NCBI RefSeq assembly: GCF_007859755.1
Contig: NZ_SJPF01000004.1
Span: 620,894-684,893, forward strand
Origin: Blastopirellula retiformator
Lineage (GTDB): Bacteria; Planctomycetota; Planctomycetia; Pirellulales; Pirellulaceae
Length of the DNA: 64,000 bases
Direction of reading: 5' to 3'
The position numbers and the translations under genes are program-made. A model generated the notes under the pieces. The model was not told where the DNA came from and ran no database searches. It was given only the letters and a program-made list of their open reading frames with translations. Below are positions 43,149 through 51,675 of the stretch, one piece after another. Each line of letters starts with the position of its first letter. Position 1 is the first letter of the stretch.

Positions 43149-45329
43149 GTGAAGCGGCAACTTTTGCGAACAGGCCTCGCAATTCTGACGGCAATCTGCC
43201 TGTTGGGGCGGACCAGCGCCACGTATGCGCAAGGAAAAACCGACGTTAAAATCCCGGTCAGTGCGCCGATTGTTCGCACGATTGACGCCGGATTCGACAA
43301 GACCTTGGTCGTTTCGGATCGGGGCGAAGTCGTCCGCTTCAATCCCAGCGTCGCCGAACCAGTCGCCGAGCCGATCCCGCAAGCAGGCGACGCGATCGCC
43401 GATCTAGCGCCGCTCCGCGACCAGACCGGCACAATCCTGCTAACCCAGGGAGGAGACCTGCGCCTACTGCGGGATGGAGCGCCGCAGGCGGAATTAATCA
43501 TGCCGGCGCCCGTTCGCGGGAAGCTGTTCGCCGCGATCAACGGCGCTGCGCTGCTGGTGGACGACCAAGGGAATTGTGCCCAGGTCAATGTGCTGGAAAA
43601 GAAAGCGACGCCGACGAAGAAGCTCCCCAACTTTGGCGGCAAGTTGAAGGTCTATGACGATCTAGCGCTCGCCGCTTATCAGTCCGACAACGCGCTGCTT
43701 CTGGCCGATATCGCCTCGGGCGAAGAAATCGTGCGTCTGCCGGTTGGCGAACTGCTCGACTACGACGTCTCCAAAGAACGCGGCCTGGCGGTCGTCGCCG
43801 GCGCATTTGGCGGCGTGCAACTGTGGGACCTGGTTCGCAAAGAGCCGCTCAACGTCAATTTGGGCATGCTGGACGAAGTCTGGTACCTCAAGTTTTTGCC
43901 CAGCGGCGATCTGCTGGCGATCACTCGCCCCGGCGTCGCGACCATCTACCAAAGCGACCAATGGCGGCCGATTCATACGTTTCAGGTTCCGCCCATGTCG
44001 CAGCTCCGTTTCGCGGAAGTGAGCGAGAACAACGAGCTGATGCTGACCACCAAACAAAAATCGGTCCAAACCATTCCGCTCGCGCTGTACGGATTTGCGG
44101 CCGAACCGGCCGTTCGCGGCGCCACTACGGTCGAACTTTGGTACGCCACCAATCGGCTTCCCAGCGACGGCAAACAGCCGCTGCGTGATCGCTACTTCGC
44201 CTGGCTGACGCGCGTTGACGTCGTCGTGATGCTGGCCGTCGTGCTCCTGCTGGCGTTTACGGTGGCGATGGTGTTCGCCCGATTTCCGCAGCGCTGGAAG
44301 ACGCTGTTGTCGGCGGCGGTGTCCGTCGCCATGATCGGTCTGCTGTCAGCCGGACTGTTTTTTCTGGTCGACCGCCAGGCGGCAACCGCGCAAACTCGCC
44401 CCGACAACTACTTCGGCAACACGCTGGACGAAAGCGGCGCCGTCGCTTGGGGCCGCTGCGAAGTGACCGTGCCGACCGATCGCCTGCCGGGCGACCTGAA
44501 CGAACCGCTCGACTTTCTCGGCTTTAAAGAAACCGAAGATCCGGAGAAGCACTTTATCTTGATGAAGGTCGAGCCCCGTTCGCCCGAGTCGATCATCGAC
44601 AAGGTAAAAACCAGCGGCGAGCCCGAAGAAATCTTGATCTTCGTCCATGGTTACAACGTGCCGTTCGCGTCGGCCGCCAAACGAACGGCGCAGCTGAAAG
44701 TCGACCTCAACATCGACGGTGAGGCCTTCTTTTTCTCGTGGCCTTCGCATGGCGATCTGAGTCGCTACCTGGCCGATGAAGACAACGCCCGGCTCTCGGC
44801 GACGCCGTTCCAGGAGATGCTGCACACCATCTGCGATCCATTCCCCAATGCCCGCATTCATATCGTGGGGCACAGCATGGGCACGCGAATCATCCACGAG
44901 AGCATCCGGCAACTGTACGCCGAGACGTCGCCGACGCTTAACGCCCTCGATTCGTTGGTCCTGGCGGCGCCTGACATCGATCGTCGCCAGTTTCATATGG
45001 AGCTGGAGAAGATCGTCAGCCAGATCAATCTGCCGATCACGCTGTATGCGTCGGCCAACGACAAAGCGCTGATCCTGTCGGGCCAATTGCACAACAACAG
45101 CCGCCTAGGCGACGTCGCGCCGGAGCCGGTCGTCATGCCGGGGGTCGAAACGATCGACTGCTCGATGGTCGACACCGACTTTTTGGGCCATGGCTACTAC
45201 GGCGACAGCGACGATCTGCTGAAGGATCTGTTCCAAGTGATCCGTGATGACCGCCCAGCGCGGCGCCGCTTCGGCCTGGTGCAGCAGTCGCTCGACAAAG
45301 AACGGCACTATTGGTATCTGCAGCCGTAG
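43149..45329 (+). CDS. propeller / membrane / alpha-beta hydrolase (DUF900) fusion protein
   Basis: The GTG at 43149 follows GGGAG and starts directly with a signal peptide (RQLLRTGLAILTAICLLG); a longer frame upstream is rejected. Of 726 residues, about 30-330 are beta-propeller-like with no strong family match. Two membrane helices follow near 360-380 and 390-412. A DUF900-type alpha/beta hydrolase takes the rest: EEILIFVHGYNVPFASA, AFFFSWPSHGD and HIVGHSMGTRI (nucleophile Ser576). Some DUF900 proteins are lipases or esterases; the substrate is unknown. It is probably the last gene of the exbD operon. Confidence 0.85.
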   Translation: MKRQLLRTGLAILTAICLLGRTSATYAQGKTDVKIPVSAPIVRTIDAGFDKTLVVSDRGEVVRFNPSVAEPVAEPIPQAGDAIADLAPLRDQTGTILLTQGGDLRLLRDGAPQAELIMPAPVRGKLFAAINGAALLVDDQGNCAQVNVLEKKATPTKKLPNFGGKLKVYDDLALAAYQSDNALLLADIASGEEIVRLPVGELLDYDVSKERGLAVVAGAFGGVQLWDLVRKEPLNVNLGMLDEVWYLKFLPSGDLLAITRPGVATIYQSDQWRPIHTFQVPPMSQLRFAEVSENNELMLTTKQKSVQTIPLALYGFAAEPAVRGATTVELWYATNRLPSDGKQPLRDRYFAWLTRVDVVVMLAVVLLLAFTVAMVFARFPQRWKTLLSAAVSVAMIGLLSAGLFFLVDRQAATAQTRPDNYFGNTLDESGAVAWGRCEVTVPTDRLPGDLNEPLDFLGFKETEDPEKHFILMKVEPRSPESIIDKVKTSGEPEEILIFVHGYNVPFASAAKRTAQLKVDLNIDGEAFFFSWPSHGDLSRYLADEDNARLSATPFQEMLHTICDPFPNARIHIVGHSMGTRIIHESIRQLYAETSPTLNALDSLVLAAPDIDRRQFHMELEKIVSQINLPITLYASANDKALILSGQLHNNSRLGDVAPEPVVMPGVETIDCSMVDTDFLGHGYYGDSDDLLKDLFQVIRDDRPARRRFGLVQQSLDKERHYWYLQP

Positions 45330-45347
45330 GCTGTCGGGCTAAATCGC

Positions 45348-45593
45348 TTAAGTCGCTTCCCGCAGGCAGACCAACCGGTTGCGGCCATTGTCTTCAAACG
45401 CCAGCTTGTCTTCGCGGGCCAGCCAGCCGATCGCCTGCATCACCTGATCGCGCGGCAGCCCAATCTGTTTGACCAAGCGGGACAAAGACATCGGGCCATC
45501 CACTTGCAGCGTAGCCCAGATGGCGCCGGCCGTTTCGCCGATACGCGAGATCATCTCGAAAGTGGCGGAATCCGTAGACGTCGCAGTCGTCAT
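45348..45593 (-). CDS. small winged-helix protein (DUF2582-like)
   Basis: The protein has 81 residues with GGGAAG before the ATG. The sequence (IGETAGAIWATLQVDGPMSLSRLVKQIGLPRDQVMQAIGWLAREDKL) is a compact winged helix-turn-helix, with the recognition helix around QVMQAIGWL and a short beta wing ending FEDNGRNRLVCL. DUF2582-like proteins of this size are common in PVC and Bacteroidetes genomes; their targets are not known. It converges on the DUF900 fusion gene 18 bp away and has no operon partner. Confidence 0.8.
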   Translation of the reverse strand: MTTATSTDSATFEMISRIGETAGAIWATLQVDGPMSLSRLVKQIGLPRDQVMQAIGWLAREDKLAFEDNGRNRLVCLREAT

Positions 45594-45726
45594 AATCTTC
45601 CCTCGCAGGCGAAGTCTCGCAATTTGCGTCGATGAACAGGCAAACGTGGGGCGCGCTGATTATAGCCAATCTTCCCAGGCGCGCTCAAATATTTCCCCGC
45701 GGTGATCGACGATGCGCGACTGCGCA

Positions 45727-45762
45727 TGAAAAAACGCGACGAGGCGGAAACCTCGTCGCGTT
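45727..45762 (-). terminator. intrinsic terminator of the Tyr-rich secreted protein gene
   Basis: Read on the minus strand, a perfect 12-bp stem AACGCGACGAGG-tttccg-CCTCGTCGCGTT is followed by TTTTTTCATGC. It lies 38 bp after the stop at 45801. Confidence 0.85.
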
Positions 45763-45800
45763 CCAATATTGGCTAACTACGTAAGCGTGACGCCGATCCG

Positions 45801-46394
45801 TTACGGAACGACGATCGCCTCCATCGGAGCGTAGTAGGTGGTTGTCGGGGTCGTCACCGGACCGTAAAAGGTCGAAATCGGTGCGTAGTTGGTGACCGTC
45901 GGCGTAGCGATCGACGTGCCGCCGTAATAGGTCGTCGTCGGCAGATGGTTGGTCGTCACCGTCGGCGCCGGAGCATAGTGGCTCGACGAAATCGAACCGG
46001 AGTACTCCGAGCTAAACCGAGTCGTCGTCACCGGACGCGGAGCCGCCGTCGCGCCGTAGTAGGTGGTTTGCACCGGAGCCGCAGTCGCCGCTGGAGCATA
46101 GAAGCTGGTTTGAATCGGGGCAACCGTCGCGGCCGGAGCATAGTAGCTGGTTTGCACCGGGCTCACGGACGAGGACGGCATGTAGAAGGTCGACTGCACC
46201 GGCGTGACGGCTGTGCCATAAACAGGCCGATACGAGGTCCGCAGACCAAACAGCCCGCGACGGACCGGCACAACGCCAACAACTTGCGGCGTCGCCACGA
46301 CTGGCGTCGAAACGACGACCTGCGCCTGGGCTGCGCCGCTCAAGGACGCCACAGCCAGCAACGCGGCTGACGCCCAAACGAATGTACGATTCAT
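45801..46394 (-). CDS. secreted Tyr/Thr/Pro-rich repeat protein
   Basis: The protein has 197 residues with a signal peptide (FVWASAALLAVASLSGAAQA). The mature chain contains at least four near-exact 14-residue repeats around residues 68-123, of the form TS(Y/F)YAPAAT(V/A)AP(V/I)Q. The rest is built from looser TTYYGG or TFYGP blocks. No cysteine and no catalytic motif. It is probably a surface or matrix protein; regular YY-AP spacing is typical of extended, possibly adhesive proteins, but that is only analogy. A strong intrinsic terminator follows, and the gene stands alone. Confidence 0.78.
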   Translation of the reverse strand: MNRTFVWASAALLAVASLSGAAQAQVVVSTPVVATPQVVGVVPVRRGLFGLRTSYRPVYGTAVTPVQSTFYMPSSSVSPVQTSYYAPAATVAPIQTSFYAPAATAAPVQTTYYGATAAPRPVTTTRFSSEYSGSISSSHYAPAPTVTTNHLPTTTYYGGTSIATPTVTNYAPISTFYGPVTTPTTTYYAPMEAIVVP

Positions 46395-46615
46395 GGTTTA
46401 TGTGTCCCGCGAAAGGAAGACGAGAGTTGGTTTCTCTAGCATAGGTTCCAATTTCACCGCATCTGGCCATTCTACGCGCAAACTTGCGGCAAGAGAGGAA
46501 AGTTCCTCCAGGAATTCATCAGAAAAACGTTGGATTGCCGGTCAGGCGTGTCGTAGAAATCAGGGTGGATAAGCTGGTTCGGTTAACGAAATTCGGCGAA
46601 CAAAGGTGGATAATA

Positions 46616-47533
46616 ATGAAAGCGCAAACATTTCTGACGGCCCTCGGCTTGGCGATGTTGACATTTTGCAACATCCAGGCCGAAGAGACCCTCTCAGCGG
46701 AAGATGAAATCATGGCGAGCGTCGTTTCGTACATCGCCGCTTTTAATGCCGGCGACTGCGATCGCCTGGCCGACCATTGGGCCGAAAATGCTGAATATCT
46801 CTGCCGCACCACCGGCGCCAAGGCGGTCGGTCGCGAACAAATCCGGGCCCAGTTCGCCGAGCAATGCCAACAAGCGGACCTTCCCAAACTGTCGGTCGAA
46901 GTCGATTCCATTCGCTTCGTCAAACCAGACGTCGCCATCGAAGAAGGGGTCGCCAAGATCGCGCACGAAGGGGAAGAGCCCGAGCTCTTCTCTTACACCG
47001 CCGTCCATGTGAAGGAAGAGAACCAATGGAAGCTCGACAGCGTTCACGAAACGCACGTCGCCAACCAGCTGTCAAACCCGTCGCCGGTTTCTGACGCCCG
47101 CCAGCAACTGGAACCTTTGGCGTGGCTGATTGGCCATTGGGTCGACAAGTCGGAAGGGTCGATCGTCGAAACCAACACTCGCTGGGCGAAGAACGAAACG
47201 TTCCTGATTCGCTCCTTCAAAGTCGAAGTGTCCGGCGTCATCGATTTAGAAGGGACCGAAGTGGTTGGCTGGGACCCCGCCAATCAGCGAATCCGGGGTT
47301 GGGTCTTCGATTCGGACGGCGGTTTCGCCCAAGAACATTGGCACCAGGAGAATGGAAGCTGGTTGATCAAGGCCGCCGGCGTCTTGCCCGACGGCCGCAC
47401 GGCCGCCTCTTTACGCACGATTCGACGCATCGACGACGAGAAATATGAATCGCATTCGCTCGGTCGTTCGGTCGATGGCGAGTTGCTGCCGGATGTTGGT
47501 CCTTTCCATGTCATCCGCCAGGGCGAACAATAG
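46616..47533 (+). CDS. exported SnoaL-like/DUF4440 protein
   Basis: The start at 46616 follows AAGGTGG and gives 305 residues with a signal peptide (KAQTFLTALGLAMLTFCNIQA). An N-terminal NTF2/SnoaL-like domain (about 28-145) reads IMASVVSYIAAFNAGDCDRLADHW, VGREQIRAQFAEQC and EENQWKLDSVHE. A second domain (about 160-300) reads LIGHWVDKSEGS, VVGWDPANQRIRGWVFDSDGGF and WLIKAAGVLPDG, like DUF1579-type lipocalin folds. Such two-domain proteins recur in planctomycete secretomes. Ligand or activity unknown. Confidence 0.82.
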   Translation: MKAQTFLTALGLAMLTFCNIQAEETLSAEDEIMASVVSYIAAFNAGDCDRLADHWAENAEYLCRTTGAKAVGREQIRAQFAEQCQQADLPKLSVEVDSIRFVKPDVAIEEGVAKIAHEGEEPELFSYTAVHVKEENQWKLDSVHETHVANQLSNPSPVSDARQQLEPLAWLIGHWVDKSEGSIVETNTRWAKNETFLIRSFKVEVSGVIDLEGTEVVGWDPANQRIRGWVFDSDGGFAQEHWHQENGSWLIKAAGVLPDGRTAASLRTIRRIDDEKYESHSLGRSVDGELLPDVGPFHVIRQGEQ

Positions 47534-47591
47534 AACTGGACGTTTTTGTCCACCTCGCCGGGATTAACGCTTAACCAACATGAGGCGCGTC

Positions 47592-49619
47592 ATGTTCGCT
47601 AAAAATATTTTCGTCACAGGTGTGCTGGTAGCGGCGATGCTGTTGCCAACCGCCACGTTCGCCCGTGGGTTCGGGGGCGGAGGGGGCAAAGGAGGCGGAG
47701 GGCCTCGGATCGGGGGCGGAGGCAAGAGCCCCTCGATGAGTCGCCCCAACATCAGTCGCCCCAGCCCCAGTCGATCGCTCCCGAGCCGCTCTAGCGGCAG
47801 TCGACCGAATATCAGTCGACCCAGCGCGAGTCTGCCGAGCGCCAGCCGCAGCCCCGCCAGTCGCCCTTCGGTCAACCTATCGAATCGCGGCGGCTCGCGG
47901 CCTTCGATCAGCTTGCCCTCTAGCGGTAGTCGTCCCAACGTCACCCGACCGTCGAGTCTGCCGAACCTGAATCGCCCCTCACTGGGAGACAATAACCGCG
48001 GCCGCACGCGCCCCAGCATCAACACGCCCAGCTTGAGTCGCCCCAACGTGACGCGGCCTAGTAGTGTGACGCGGCCCAATAGCGGCGACCGCAGCCGTCC
48101 GAACATCACAGCCCGGCCCAACTTGGACGGCAACCGTGGCGGCAGCATCTCCGGCGGGCGACCGTCCAACCAGAGACTGAATGATTTTCTGGGAATCGGC
48201 GGTGATCGACCTGGTTCGCAACGACCAACGACCCGCCCCGGCAACCTTGGCAACCGCCCCAGCGGCGATCGACCAACAACGCTGCCTGGCATCATCGGCA
48301 ATCGCCCCGGCGGCGATCGTCCCACGACGCGTCCCGGGATCATCGGCGATCGCCCCAACCGACCTGGCAACGGTGACCGCCCCAGCATCGGCGACCGGCC
48401 CAACCGTCCTGGCAACGTTGACCGTCCCGGCATCGGCGATCGGCCCAATCGACCTGGCGATGGTGACCGGCCCGGCATCGGCGATCGCCCCAACCGACCT
48501 GGCGATGGTGACCGGCCCGGCATCGGCGATCGGCCCAACCGACCTGGCGATGGTGACCGACCGGGCATCGGCGATCGGCCCAACCGACCTGGCAACGGTG
48601 ACCGCCCCAGCATCGGCGACCGGCCCAACCGTCCTGGCAATGGTGACCGTCCCGGCATCGGCGATCGGCCCAATCGACCTGGCGATGGTAACCGGCCCGG
48701 CATCGGCGATCGGCCCAACCGACCTGGCGATGGTGACCGGCCCGGCATCGGCGATCGGCCTAACCGACCTGGCGATGGTAACCGGCCTGGACTCGGCGAT
48801 GGCAATCGGCCCAACCGCCCGAATCGTCCTGATCGCCCGCATGGCCCGGGCCATGACGATCATTGGGATCACTGGCACAACCGGGGCGACTATGTTCGCA
48901 ATCGGTATAACTACTGGAGCGCCCGCAACAACTGGAACCATGGTTTCTGGGGTTGGAACAATCCTCGCTACAATCGCTGGGGCTTCTACGGCTATCGTCC
49001 GTACCCGGGGTATTGGTGGCGGTGGTCGACGCCGGTAGCGCTTACCTCGTGGTTCTACTGGGGTCCGTCGTGGGGCACGCCATGCTACTACGATTACGGC
49101 TCGAACGTTTACTTCCAAGATCGGTACGTTTACTACAACAGCGAGCCGATTGCGACCACGACCGTCTACTACCAACAGGCTTCCGATTTCGCGGCGGCCG
49201 GACGTGAGGCCCTGGCCGAAAGTCCGCCGACCGAAGAAAGTGGTGAGAACTGGATGCCGCTCGGCGTCTTCGCCCTGGCCAACCAGGAAGAAGGGGATCC
49301 GATCATGTATCTGCAGTTGGCGGTCAACAAGGACGGCGTCATCGCCGGCACCTACTACAACACCGAGACCAAGACCAACTTGCCGGTCGAGGGGAGCGTC
49401 GACAAAGAGTCGCAACGCGCCGCCTGGACGATCGGCGACAAGACCCAAACGGTCATGGAAACCGGCATCTACAACCTGACCCAGGACGAAACGCCGCTGC
49501 TGATTCACTTCGGCGAAGGCAAGACGCAAACCTGGATGCTGGTTCGCCTGCCGGAAGGAGAAGCGCAGCCCAACGAAGGCTTCGCCGATCCGAATGCGGT
49601 CGATCCGTTTGGTCCGTAG
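47592..49619 (+). CDS. large secreted Arg/Pro/Asn-rich repeat protein
   Basis: The ATG at 47592 has GAGG six bases upstream; an in-frame ATG four codons earlier is less well placed. The 675-residue protein begins with a signal peptide (KNIFVTGVLVAAMLLPTATFA), then GFGGGGGKGGGG. About 180 residues of SRPNISRPS-type repeats follow, then ten exact-length 15-residue repeats (G-I-GDRPNRPGDGDRP). A short Trp/Tyr/Asn-rich zone comes next (DHWDHWHNRGDY, YRPYPGYWWRW). A C-terminal domain of about 130 residues (LGVFALANQEEGDP, LAVNKDGVIAGTYYN) closes the protein. Highly basic and disordered; probably matrix- or nucleic-acid-binding, which is inferred. A strong terminator follows. Confidence 0.82.
   Translation: MFAKNIFVTGVLVAAMLLPTATFARGFGGGGGKGGGGPRIGGGGKSPSMSRPNISRPSPSRSLPSRSSGSRPNISRPSASLPSASRSPASRPSVNLSNRGGSRPSISLPSSGSRPNVTRPSSLPNLNRPSLGDNNRGRTRPSINTPSLSRPNVTRPSSVTRPNSGDRSRPNITARPNLDGNRGGSISGGRPSNQRLNDFLGIGGDRPGSQRPTTRPGNLGNRPSGDRPTTLPGIIGNRPGGDRPTTRPGIIGDRPNRPGNGDRPSIGDRPNRPGNVDRPGIGDRPNRPGDGDRPGIGDRPNRPGDGDRPGIGDRPNRPGDGDRPGIGDRPNRPGNGDRPSIGDRPNRPGNGDRPGIGDRPNRPGDGNRPGIGDRPNRPGDGDRPGIGDRPNRPGDGNRPGLGDGNRPNRPNRPDRPHGPGHDDHWDHWHNRGDYVRNRYNYWSARNNWNHGFWGWNNPRYNRWGFYGYRPYPGYWWRWSTPVALTSWFYWGPSWGTPCYYDYGSNVYFQDRYVYYNSEPIATTTVYYQQASDFAAAGREALAESPPTEESGENWMPLGVFALANQEEGDPIMYLQLAVNKDGVIAGTYYNTETKTNLPVEGSVDKESQRAAWTIGDKTQTVMETGIYNLTQDETPLLIHFGEGKTQTWMLVRLPEGEAQPNEGFADPNAVDPFGP
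48339..48788 (+). repeat. tandem repeat, 10 x 45 bp, within the coding sequence
   Basis: Ten in-frame 45-bp units encode GIGDRPNRPGDGDRP variants. The first five and last five units are nearly the same in order, so the sequence at 48361 recurs at 48586, exactly 225 bp on. The array therefore grew by a five-unit block duplication. Confidence 0.9.
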
Positions 49620-49638
49620 GGAAGTTGTCAACAACACG

Positions 49639-49673
49639 AAAGGCGGCGCACTTTGGTGCGCCGCCTTTTTTTC
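49639..49673 (+). terminator. intrinsic terminator of the repeat protein gene
   Basis: The stem AGGCGGCGCAC-tttg-GTGCGCCGCCT is followed by TTTTTTTC, 20 bp after the stop codon. Confidence 0.9.
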
Positions 49674-49796
49674 GTTCTTGGTAGCGATCTCATGGTTTCT
49701 GCGTGAACGCAAACCATGGTGGTCGTGTCTCCCGGTAAAATCTCCCCCATCGAACCTCTCAACCGACGTGCAAAAAGTGCGGCCCCAGGAGGCGCC

Positions 49797-51293
49797 ATGT
49801 CGAAATTGCAGCCCGACTATTCCTTTGTCCGCGACGGGATCTCGCTTCGGGAATGGCTTTGGAGTCTGGTCGACGATTTCAAACGAACGCGAATCGAGGC
49901 GGGCGAAGCGCTGCAAGCGATGGAGTGGGGATTGCCGTCGGTCCACACCGATTGGGACGACCTCGCTTCATTTCCCGATACCGCCGCGCAAGGCGAGCGA
50001 TTCGCCGCCGCGTTGCGCGAAACAATCGCTCAGGACGTTTTCGATCGGTCGACGTTTTTCGAAAAACTGGGAGGCCTCTCCCTCGGGCTGGCCCGCGATT
50101 GGCTGGGACGCGTCGATCAAGCGACGACGCAGATGAATGCGCGGGACAAAAAATATGATCGCATCGCCAATCGCCTAATCGACTCGATCAAGTCAGCCCC
50201 TGACGAGACGGAGAGAAAACGAGCCGAAGAGCGGCTGAAAAAACTCACCTCCATGTATGTCGTCGGCAGCGGCGAGGACGCCAACGGGGATCCTTTCGTA
50301 ATGGCCGAATCTCTTGCTCCATCGGGCATCGCCGCCGGTCGAATCTTTCAAATTTTGGATGTGGAAGTCCTGGAAGCCCCCGCGGTTATCACAGCTTTCT
50401 TGAACGATGCCCAATTGCGCCGAGACGCCCTGTCGATCCTGCAGCGATGTGGTCCAGCCGCCGTTTCCTGGGCTCCGCGACTGCTGCACGATTTCGATCG
50501 CTTTACTCGCAAACGAGGAAAGTCAAATTGGTTCGACGCGGCGCAGGCCTTGGGAAGCGTTGGTCGCGGAAATCCAGAGACGGTCGACGCGATGACAATC
50601 TGCCTAACCCACGCGAAGAACTTCGTTCGTCAAGCGGCGGCCGACGTATTGCGATACATGGCAGGGGAGGTCTGCGGGCGAAATGACGAGATTTGTCAGT
50701 TACTGCTCCCAATGCTCGACGAAAAAGAAGAAGTGGCGTATATTGCGGTGCTCGCCCTTGGTTCGGTTGGGCGCAACCGCCCGGAAATTCGCAGCAAGAT
50801 TCTGACGATCGCTGCTCCGCAGCCGCCCCAGCTTCGAAGTTATCCCGGCTATCCCCACCTACACTACGATCAGACGATGAACCAGCGAGCGGCAGCGCTC
50901 GGGGCGATCGAATATTTCACCACCTACCCCAACGAATGTTTGCCGGTGTTGATCGATGCGCTCGACACGTTTGTCGAGTTTGATCCAGACGAATGTTATC
51001 ACGGCCCCCACGCCAGGGTCTCTGGCCTGATCGCGTTGTTTGGCCCGCTGGCCGAGCCGGCCGTATTGCCGCTGGCCGGTCATCTGAATGATGAGCCGGA
51101 AGAACATCCCTCGGCGATGCTCGAGTGCCTGGAAGCGATCGGCCCGGCCGCCGGCGCGGCACTGCCTGAATTGCGGAAGCTTCGCGAGCAGTACTTGAAC
51201 GACAACGACATTGCCGTAACCGACGATCCGCCAGACCGCGACGACGACCCGATCGGCTGGCTCATCGCTCGAATCACCGGCGAGCTTTCGTAA
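49797..51293 (+). CDS. HEAT-like repeat protein
   Basis: The ATG follows AGGAGG closely and gives 498 residues. A helical N-terminal region (SLREWLWSLVDDFKR, EALQAMEWGLPSV) is followed by repeated helix pairs (RRDALSILQRCGPAAVSWAPRLL, RQAAADVLRYMAG, VAYIAVLALGSVGRNRPEI, EPAVLPLAGHLNDEPE), typical of HEAT/ARM solenoids. No signal peptide or membrane helix, so cytoplasmic. HEAT solenoids usually mediate protein binding; no partner is evident and the gene stands alone. The name is by repeat pattern only. Confidence 0.75.
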   Translation: MSKLQPDYSFVRDGISLREWLWSLVDDFKRTRIEAGEALQAMEWGLPSVHTDWDDLASFPDTAAQGERFAAALRETIAQDVFDRSTFFEKLGGLSLGLARDWLGRVDQATTQMNARDKKYDRIANRLIDSIKSAPDETERKRAEERLKKLTSMYVVGSGEDANGDPFVMAESLAPSGIAAGRIFQILDVEVLEAPAVITAFLNDAQLRRDALSILQRCGPAAVSWAPRLLHDFDRFTRKRGKSNWFDAAQALGSVGRGNPETVDAMTICLTHAKNFVRQAAADVLRYMAGEVCGRNDEICQLLLPMLDEKEEVAYIAVLALGSVGRNRPEIRSKILTIAAPQPPQLRSYPGYPHLHYDQTMNQRAAALGAIEYFTTYPNECLPVLIDALDTFVEFDPDECYHGPHARVSGLIALFGPLAEPAVLPLAGHLNDEPEEHPSAMLECLEAIGPAAGAALPELRKLREQYLNDNDIAVTDDPPDRDDDPIGWLIARITGELS

Positions 51294-51675
51294 GGCAGCA
51301 ATTTCTTTACGAGCCCACAGCGCAAAGAGCGGCGCATTCAACCGTAGTCTGGGCCAAAAAAGGCTTGCAAAACTGCCTGGCATTTCGTACACTACACCCC
51401 TTAAAGTTGCGGGCGTCTGATCAATCGCCCGCCGAGCCAAAATTCTTCGCGCCCTGCATGGCGGCAAGGCGATTTTTCCAAGCACGCAGGTCGCTGATGG
51501 CCCTTCCTGCGCGCTGAGCGAACCAACTTCCCACCGGGCGCCACTGGCCTTCCGTCAGTGCTCTTCAGATCGAAGTGACGCGGTCGAAGTACGGAGCTGG
51601 ATATCGATTCACGGAAGACACTGGCTGCAGGCCAGTGGCACCCAGATTTTGTTTTCACAAACCAAGGGAAATCTC
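51294..51675. other. 382-bp intergenic region with short palindrome
   Basis: There is no credible gene; a minus-strand 85-codon frame is not supported. A palindrome CACTGGC-tgcag-GCCAGTG lies at 51619-51637, 38 bp before the ATPase start. A weaker CACTG/CAGTG pair is near 51542-51560. These resemble REP-type palindromes. Nothing else is seen. Confidence 0.45.

Noticed and set aside
47564-49946. Two very long minus-strand frames (416 and 655 codons) over the repeat protein
   Set aside because: They follow from the stop-free 45-bp repeat and Arg/Pro codon use. The signal peptide, ribosome site and terminator fit only the plus strand.
51401-51658. Minus-strand 85-codon frame before the ATPase gene
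   Set aside because: It overlaps a palindromic repeat-like region and has no start signal or known similarity.
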